From an uncultured Lachnospiraceae bacterium (GTDB lineage: Bacteria > Bacillota > Clostridia > Lachnospirales > Lachnospiraceae): a stretch of DNA of 10,292 nucleotides. Each line of letters opens with the position of its first letter. Position 1 is the stretch's first letter. Below, one piece after another: positions 6,066 to 10,292 of the stretch. Location of the stretch: NCBI GenBank assembly GCA_910586095.1, contig CAJUHQ010000046.1, positions 1 through 10,292 on the forward strand, given 5' to 3'. A program made the position numbers and the translations under genes. Below the pieces are notes generated by a model. The model worked only from the letters and a program-made list of their open reading frames with translations, ran no database searches and had not been told where the DNA came from.

Positions 6066-6095
6066 ACTTAGAAACGCAACATTGGAGGAAAAACT

Positions 6096-9000
6096 ATGAT
6101 TGTGCCAAAACTCTTTGAGGATTTGACTATTCTACATGAAAATACCATGCCTGATCGAGCATATTATATCCCTTCTAGCCACAAGCAGTATGATCTGGTG
6201 GAACATCGGGAACATTCTGACCGTTTTATGCTGCTCAATGGAGATTGGGAATTTCGTTATTACTCTAGTATCTATGATTTAAAAGAACCATTCTACGAAG
6301 AACATGCAACACTAGAACCTGGTTGGGGAACGCTTCCAGTTCCTTGTGTATGGCAAATGCATGGCTATGACCAACATCAATACACCAATTTAGACTATCC
6401 TTTTGCGTTAGATCCTCCCTACATTCCTTACGAAAATCCTTGTGGCGCTTACCGCCACCATTTCTCCTGGCATCATACTGCACAAGCTCCAAAAGTGTTT
6501 CTAAATTTTGAGGGCGTAGACTCCTGTTTCTATGTTTGGCTAAATGGCACTTATGTAGGATACAGCCAAGTATCTCATGCCACAAGCGAATTTGACGTGA
6601 CCACACTGTTGCGTGAAGGAGACAATCTGTTAGCTGTCCTTGTCTTAAAATGGTGTGATGGAAGCTACTTAGAAGATCAAGATAAATTTCGTATGAGTGG
6701 TATTTTTCGCGATGTCTATCTGTTAAGTCGCCCCCAAGACTGTGTGTACGATTACTTTGTCAAAACTCATCTACATCGTCAGACTAAACAAGCAACTATA
6801 GAGATTGATTTCTCTTATCTAGACAACGCTCTTTTGGTCCATGCAGCAATTGAGTCCGCTGATGGAAGAGTTCTAAGCGAGGGGGATGCTATTGGTCATA
6901 TTGTCTTGTCACTAGAAGACATCCAGCTATGGACTGCTGAAACACCTTACCTTTATACCTTAGTTTTAGAGACTAAGGGGGAGGTTATCACAGAGCGTTT
7001 GGGATTGAGAGAGATCTCCATTTGCCAGGGAGTATTTCTTTTTAATGGAGAAAAAATCAAGCTTTATGGTGTGAATCGACACGACAGTGATCCTGTGACA
7101 GGTTTTACCATCAGCCTTGCACAAATGCATCGCGACTTGCGTCTAATGAAAGAGCATAATGTGAATTCTATCCGCACTAGTCATTATCCAAACGCACCTC
7201 AATTCTACCAACTCTGCGACCAATATGGATTCTATGTATTGGATGAGGCCGACAATGAAAGTCATGGGACACATCATGCTTATCAACAGGAATGGGGGGC
7301 AGAAAATAGATGGATCGCAGACAATCCTGATTTTATCGAAGCCACTCTAGACCGCGTAAAGAAATGTGTGATTCGTGATAAAAATAGACCTTGTGTGTTT
7401 GGCTGGTCTATGGGCAATGAATGTGCCTATGGATGCACGTTCGAAAAGGCGCTTAGCTGGACAAAGGCTTATGATACCACACGCATCACACACTACGAAG
7501 GTGCATGGCATTTTCCAAAAGGAAAAACATATGATTTTTCCTGCATTGATCTCTACAGTAGAATGTATTTACCAACTGCGGATATTCATGCCTATTTTGC
7601 TACATCACAGGAAAAAGACAGTGACCATTATTATGATGCCGCTTCAAAAAGGCCATTGCTTTTATGTGAATATAGCCATGCGATGGGCAATGGACCTGGT
7701 AATCTAGAAGAATACTTTCAAATTTTCCAGCAGTATGAGGGTGCACTCGGCGGAATGGTGTGGGAATGGTGTGACCATGCCATTGATAAGGGACGCAACA
7801 AGGCTGGGAAAAAGGTATATTTCTATGGCGGAGATCACGAAGAATATCCACACTTTGGCAATTTCTGCATGGATGGACTGGTTTTTCCAGACCGTACCCC
7901 TCACACGGGGTTACTAGAATTTAAAAATGTACATCGGCCTGCACGAATTGTTTGTTTTGATGCCCAAAAAGGAAATCTAAAAATTCACAATTATCTAGAT
8001 TTTCTCAATTTAAAGGACTATTGCTTCTTAAAGTGGGAGGCAACTTGTGATGGTACTTGCATTGCAGATGGTATTGTAGACGATCCTCTACTATTGGATA
8101 TTGCCCCACATGCAGAAGGTGAGATCTCTCTAGATATTCCAAAATTAGATCACGGCAGATGTTATCTGCGCATAACTTGGGTTTTGCGCACAGCTTGGGG
8201 TGTACTTCCTGCAAATTGGGAGCTTGGATTTGACGAACTACCACTGTCAGTCGAAACTACTTTATCTTCTCAATGCCTCTTTGTACAGGAGCTTTTGCAC
8301 AAGCCATTTGCCTTACAAAAAACCAATAAAATGTTTGAGATTACAGAGGATGATCGCTATCTAACCATTTGTTCAGAACAGTTTTGTTATACATATCACA
8401 AATTTACAGGACTATTTTCAAAATTAGTATACCAAAATTATTCTCTACTAGATGCGCCTATGAGTTTTACTATTTGGCGCGCCCCCACGGACAATGACAG
8501 AAAAATACGTCTAATTTGGGAGGAAGCGCAGTATGACCGAGCTACTACTAGATGCTATCACACAGAATATGAGCGCTGTGAGAAAGATCATGTACCTTAT
8601 ATCAAAATCAACAGTACTCTTTCTCTTACCGCGGTGTATATGCAACGCATCCTCACTGTCCACGCAACATGGTGTGTCTGGGCAGATGGCAGTATTGATG
8701 TCTCATTGGATGTAAAGAAAGACCCTGTTTTCCCACGTCTTCCAAGATTTGGAGTCTGTTTTTCTTTGCCTGAAACCATGACTCATGTAAATTATTATGG
8801 TCTGGGGCCTATGGAAAGTTATGTAGATAAACATCGTGCTGCATATCATGGTAACTTTGAGACTACTGTCGATTCTTTGTTTGAAGATTATATTCGTCCT
8901 CAGGAAAACGGAAGTCATTGGGATGTCAGCTATGTAACTCTTGCTGATAATTCGCTACAATTTTCCGTATTTTCCACGGTTCCTTTTTCTTTTAACGCTT

Positions 9001-9197
9001 CTCGCTATACACAAGAGGAACTGACCAACAAGGCGCACAATTTTGAACTACGCCCTAGTGGACACACAATTCTATGTATTGACTACAAACAAGATGGTAT
9101 TGGGTCCAATAGCTGTGGGCCAGAACCTGACAAACAATATCAATTCTTAGATGAAGCGTTCTCTTTTTCTTTTGGATTGCGTATGAACAAGAGCTGA
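6096..9197 (+). CDS. lacZ: Beta-galactosidase, glycoside hydrolase family 2 (LacZ type)
   Basis: A 1033-residue cytoplasmic enzyme (no signal peptide) that hydrolyses terminal beta-D-galactosides such as lactose; E. coli LacZ has 1024. Domain order is complete: N-terminal sugar-binding jelly roll (about 45-210; LNGDWEFRYY, VPCVWQMHGYD, NFEGVDSCFYVWLNG), an Ig-like domain (about 215-315), the TIM barrel (about 320-620), and C-terminal beta domains including the Bgal small-chain region (about 760-1030; FTIWRAPTDND, GLGPMESYVD). Catalytic acid/base Glu442 lies in GWSMGNE and nucleophile Glu525 in LLCEYSHAMGNGPG, 83 residues apart. RTSHYPN (360-366) and DEADNESHG, in place of the common DEAN-ETHG form, are also present. 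SD ggagg (6084-6088) lies seven bases before the ATG. No permease, galactokinase or regulator adjoins it, so lactose entry must be encoded elsewhere. Probable promoter at 5977-5985 and cre-like site at 6050-6065. Confidence 0.97.
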   Translation: MIVPKLFEDLTILHENTMPDRAYYIPSSHKQYDLVEHREHSDRFMLLNGDWEFRYYSSIYDLKEPFYEEHATLEPGWGTLPVPCVWQMHGYDQHQYTNLDYPFALDPPYIPYENPCGAYRHHFSWHHTAQAPKVFLNFEGVDSCFYVWLNGTYVGYSQVSHATSEFDVTTLLREGDNLLAVLVLKWCDGSYLEDQDKFRMSGIFRDVYLLSRPQDCVYDYFVKTHLHRQTKQATIEIDFSYLDNALLVHAAIESADGRVLSEGDAIGHIVLSLEDIQLWTAETPYLYTLVLETKGEVITERLGLREISICQGVFLFNGEKIKLYGVNRHDSDPVTGFTISLAQMHRDLRLMKEHNVNSIRTSHYPNAPQFYQLCDQYGFYVLDEADNESHGTHHAYQQEWGAENRWIADNPDFIEATLDRVKKCVIRDKNRPCVFGWSMGNECAYGCTFEKALSWTKAYDTTRITHYEGAWHFPKGKTYDFSCIDLYSRMYLPTADIHAYFATSQEKDSDHYYDAASKRPLLLCEYSHAMGNGPGNLEEYFQIFQQYEGALGGMVWEWCDHAIDKGRNKAGKKVYFYGGDHEEYPHFGNFCMDGLVFPDRTPHTGLLEFKNVHRPARIVCFDAQKGNLKIHNYLDFLNLKDYCFLKWEATCDGTCIADGIVDDPLLLDIAPHAEGEISLDIPKLDHGRCYLRITWVLRTAWGVLPANWELGFDELPLSVETTLSSQCLFVQELLHKPFALQKTNKMFEITEDDRYLTICSEQFCYTYHKFTGLFSKLVYQNYSLLDAPMSFTIWRAPTDNDRKIRLIWEEAQYDRATTRCYHTEYERCEKDHVPYIKINSTLSLTAVYMQRILTVHATWCVWADGSIDVSLDVKKDPVFPRLPRFGVCFSLPETMTHVNYYGLGPMESYVDKHRAAYHGNFETTVDSLFEDYIRPQENGSHWDVSYVTLADNSLQFSVFSTVPFSFNASRYTQEELTNKAHNFELRPSGHTILCIDYKQDGIGSNSCGPEPDKQYQFLDEAFSFSFGLRMNKS

Positions 9198-9216
9198 TAC
9201 TACAATCACATTAGTG

Positions 9217-9233
9217 TAGATCTTTGAGATCTA
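9217..9233 (+). other. Small hairpin after lacZ
   Basis: tagatct (9217-9223), loop ttg, agatcta (9227-9233): seven perfect pairs, 20 bases after the lacZ stop. No U-tract follows, so it is a weak 3'-end candidate. lacZ transcripts may instead end at the stronger hairpin at 9300-9338. Confidence 0.35.
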
Positions 9234-9295
9234 TCAACCATATATTGTTGAATTACCAAATTTTACAGCAGCCCTTTTGTCTATAATATGTAATG

Positions 9296-9338
9296 AAAAA
9301 ATGACTACCACACGAAATCACTTTGTGTAGTAGTCATT
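9296..9338 (-). terminator. Terminator of bioY, possibly bidirectional with lacZ
   Basis: A 14-bp stem is formed by 9300-9313 and 9325-9338. Read on the minus strand every position pairs, one of them as a T-G wobble, and the arm runs into T6 (9301-9296), a standard intrinsic terminator about 55 bases after the bioY stop. On the plus strand the same position is a C/A mismatch and the following bases (ctactaaaaa) contain no U-tract, so it favours bioY. Confidence 0.85.
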
Positions 9339-9391
9339 CTACTAAAAATTCCCCATTTACTATTAGATTTGTTTTAGTGTTTACATCATTT

Positions 9392-9991
9392 TTAATCCAA
9401 ATCAGCTTTTTTTAATCGCGTGCGTACCTGTTTGCCAACAAATACAGCTATGATAATTTTAGCTACGTCTCCTGGAATAAATGGTATCACCCCTGCCATC
9501 AATGCAGCCTGAAAACTCATCCCTGCCTGATATGCAAGCCATACTGTTCCAAATAGATAAAGAACTAGCGTGCTTAACCCCATTCCGATCAAACTATACA
9601 ACACAGAACCATTCCAGTGATCTATAAAATATCCACCAATTAGTGCCATAAATATATATCCAATCAAATAACCTCCCGTAGGCCCCAACAGTTTTGCTGG
9701 GCCTGCTGCAAATCCAGAAAATACTGGAACGCCTACTAAGCCAATCAGCAAATAAATACAACAACTTACAGTGCCGCGCTTCATCCCTAACACACAGATA
9801 CTAAAATAGACAGCGAGCGTTCCCAAAGAGATTGGGACAGGGCTAATGGGTAATGGTAACGACAATGGCCCTAACACACAAATTACGGCTGTCATGACTC
9901 CGATTAAAGTCAATGTGCGCGTCCTTTGACTGATCTTCTTTCCTCCTTCTTTTTGTTCTTCTGTTTTACTTTTCGACAAAGTATCTTCCAT
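9392..9991 (-). CDS. bioY: BioY, biotin-specific substrate-binding (S) component of an ECF transporter
   Basis: A 199-residue membrane protein that binds biotin and, with the shared ECF module (EcfA, EcfA', EcfT, not in this window), imports it. Family hallmarks are GPLSLPLPISPVPISLGTLA (41-60), GLVGVPVFSGFAAGPAKLLGPTGGYLIGY (84-112; biotin-site region) and the C-terminal VIPFIPGDVAKI (168-179). About six membrane segments cover residues 28-187. The first 25 residues are a charged, Lys/Glu-rich cytoplasmic tail. Length is typical (180-200). SD GGAGGG (10006-10001) lies nine bases before ATG 9991. A promoter at 10134-10106 lies within two BirA-box-like inverted repeats, so repression by biotin through BirA is likely. 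The gene stands alone, converging on lacZ, with a strong terminator. The bioY name rests on these motifs and on the matching operators. Confidence 0.96.
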   Translation of the reverse strand: MEDTLSKSKTEEQKEGGKKISQRTRTLTLIGVMTAVICVLGPLSLPLPISPVPISLGTLAVYFSICVLGMKRGTVSCCIYLLIGLVGVPVFSGFAAGPAKLLGPTGGYLIGYIFMALIGGYFIDHWNGSVLYSLIGMGLSTLVLYLFGTVWLAYQAGMSFQAALMAGVIPFIPGDVAKIIIAVFVGKQVRTRLKKADLD

Positions 9992-10080
9992 TTTATCTTA
10001 CCCTCCATGTAATAATTACTTTCTTATGCATTGGTCCAAAACACAAAATTACAATATGAACATTATTCTTTTAGCGCATA

Positions 10081-10116
10081 AAATGTTAACCTTTATATAA
10101 CATATAGTTTACATTT
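10081..10116. promoter_or_regulatory. BirA operator candidate 1 (bioY-proximal)
   Basis: aaatgttaac (10081-10090) and gtttacattt (10107-10116) are inverted repeats with one mismatch and a 16-base spacer. Half sites TGTTAACC and GTTTACA match the Firmicute BirA box pattern, WTGTNAACC with about 14-16 bases between arms. The right arm overlaps the -10 of the predicted bioY promoter, a position for direct repression. Confidence 0.7.
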
Positions 10117-10134
10117 ATTCCAAGCAAATGTCAA
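10106..10134 (-). promoter_or_regulatory. bioY promoter
   Basis: On the minus strand a perfect -35 TTGACA (10134-10129) lies 17 bases before TAAACT (10111-10106, four of six -10 bases). The -35 falls in operator candidate 2 and the -10 in operator candidate 1, so BirA bound at either site would exclude polymerase. The leader would be about 107 bases; no riboswitch-like fold was recognised in it. Confidence 0.65.
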
Positions 10135-10160
10135 CCTATTTTTTATATAAGTTGACATTT
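10126..10160. promoter_or_regulatory. BirA operator candidate 2 (distal, between divergent genes)
   Basis: aaatgtcaac (10126-10135) and gttgacattt (10151-10160) form a perfect 10-bp inverted repeat with a 15-base spacer, matching the BirA box layout. Each arm contains TTGACA on one strand, so the site overlaps the -35 of the bioY promoter and a possible -35 for the rightward gene at 10278. Confidence 0.75.
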
Positions 10161-10186
10161 TTAATAATTGTCGTAGTACAATTTAA

Positions 10187-10215
10187 TTGTATGCTGACAC
10201 ATTATACGATATAAT
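10187..10215 (+). promoter_or_regulatory. Candidate promoter of the rightward gene at 10278
   Basis: A perfect TATAAT (10210-10215) lies 17 bases after TTGTAT (10187-10192, three of six). An alternative pairs the perfect TTGACA at 10152-10157 with TACAAT (10177-10182) at a long 19-base spacing; that one would put the gene under operator candidate 2. The sequence does not decide between them. Confidence 0.45.
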
Positions 10216-10246
10216 AAAATAAATTAACGATTCATTTTGATTGAAA

Positions 10247-10264
10247 GGCCCGCTCTTGCGGGCT
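10247..10264 (+). promoter_or_regulatory. GC-rich hairpin immediately before the SD of the rightward gene
   Basis: gcccgc (10248-10253), loop tctt, gcgggc (10258-10263), with an extra G-T pair outside. It ends four bases before SD gggag (10268-10272). There is no U-tract. The arrangement copies that at 2886-2900. Confidence 0.55.
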
Positions 10265-10277
10265 GATGGGAGTTAAT

Positions 10278-10292
10278 GTGAAATATAAAATT
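10278..10292 (+). CDS. Start of an unidentified gene, cut by the window edge
   Basis: GTG at 10278 with SD gggag five bases upstream opens a frame reading MKYKI to the window end; the overlapping ATG at 10276 is followed at once by a stop. Only five codons are visible, so the product cannot be identified. Its divergent position from bioY across BirA-like boxes makes a biotin-related function possible, but this is inference only. Confidence 0.5.

Larger units (their letters stand above)
5677..6095. other. 419-base region between the AI-2E gene and lacZ, no convincing gene
   Basis: The left edge holds the AI-2E promoter; the right third holds the lacZ promoter and a cre-like site. An open frame of 110 codons (5767-6099) runs through it on the plus strand and overlaps lacZ by ATGA. 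It would start at TTG with no SD, its internal ATGs also lack SDs, and its product is mostly AT-derived F, L, I and Y residues, so I do not call it. A small hairpin gcgca/tgcgc (5866-5878) with partly paired flanks lies in the middle. No sugar-responsive regulator gene or recognisable riboswitch is present. Confidence 0.6.

Noticed and set aside
5767..6099. 110-codon plus-strand frame ending ATGA into lacZ, with membrane-like composition
   Set aside because: It begins at TTG with no SD, internal ATGs also lack SDs, and it contains the probable lacZ promoter and cre-like site. The hydrophobic composition can arise from AT-rich DNA. The ATGA overlap is suggestive but not enough; conservation in relatives would change this.
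9248..9287. TATAAT at 9282-9287 as a plus-strand promoter after lacZ
   Set aside because: No -35 lies at 15-19 bases, no plus-strand gene follows, and the transcript would run at once into the terminator and antisense to bioY.
1..10292. CRISPR array, insertion sequence or prophage/attachment site, including integration at the tRNA
   Set aside because: No regularly spaced repeats, transposase or integrase genes, or terminal inverted repeats were seen. The tRNA is cut by the window edge, so a 3'-end attachment site cannot be assessed.

Overview
The window looks like chromosomal DNA of a low-GC, Gram-positive, anaerobic-type Firmicute, most likely a Clostridia/Lachnospiraceae member. This rests on gene types, AT-rich intergenic DNA, strong purine-rich Shine-Dalgarno (SD) sites, GTG starts and BirA-type operators; no taxonomic marker was searched. 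Most of it is ordinary core or accessory metabolism, and the more interesting content is in the regulatory DNA and one odd ATPase.

Left part (1-3636). A tRNA-Lys(CUU) gene, cut by the window edge, runs leftward from a strong promoter. Diverging from it is a YtrA-type cassette: a short GntR-family repressor (315-677), an ABC ATPase with an unusual ~160-residue Q/N/S/T-rich N-terminal extension (697-1881), and an ABC-2 type permease (1875-2741) that overlaps the ATPase by 7 bases. A perfect 11-bp inverted repeat over the expected transcription start suggests autoregulation. Then come two terminator-like hairpins and a GC-rich hairpin in tandem, leading directly into a small lipoprotein gene (2914-3483).

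Middle part (3581-5760), on the minus strand: an AI-2E/YtvI-type membrane permease (4570-5676), then glutamate racemase MurI (3618-4451), which supplies D-glutamate for peptidoglycan. MurI has its own extended -10 promoter, and its stop codon lies within a terminator-like hairpin.

Right part (5760-9340): about 420 bases of upstream DNA with a probable extended -10 promoter and a cre-like site, then a full-length GH2 beta-galactosidase (6096-9197). No sugar transporter or dedicated regulator adjoins it.

Right edge (9296-10292): bioY, the substrate-binding component of a biotin ECF transporter, is on the minus strand with a terminator that converges on lacZ. Upstream of bioY are two BirA-box-like inverted repeats in tandem. 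A further gene starts rightward at 10278 and is cut after five codons. It has a GC-rich hairpin just before its SD, in the same arrangement as the lipoprotein gene.
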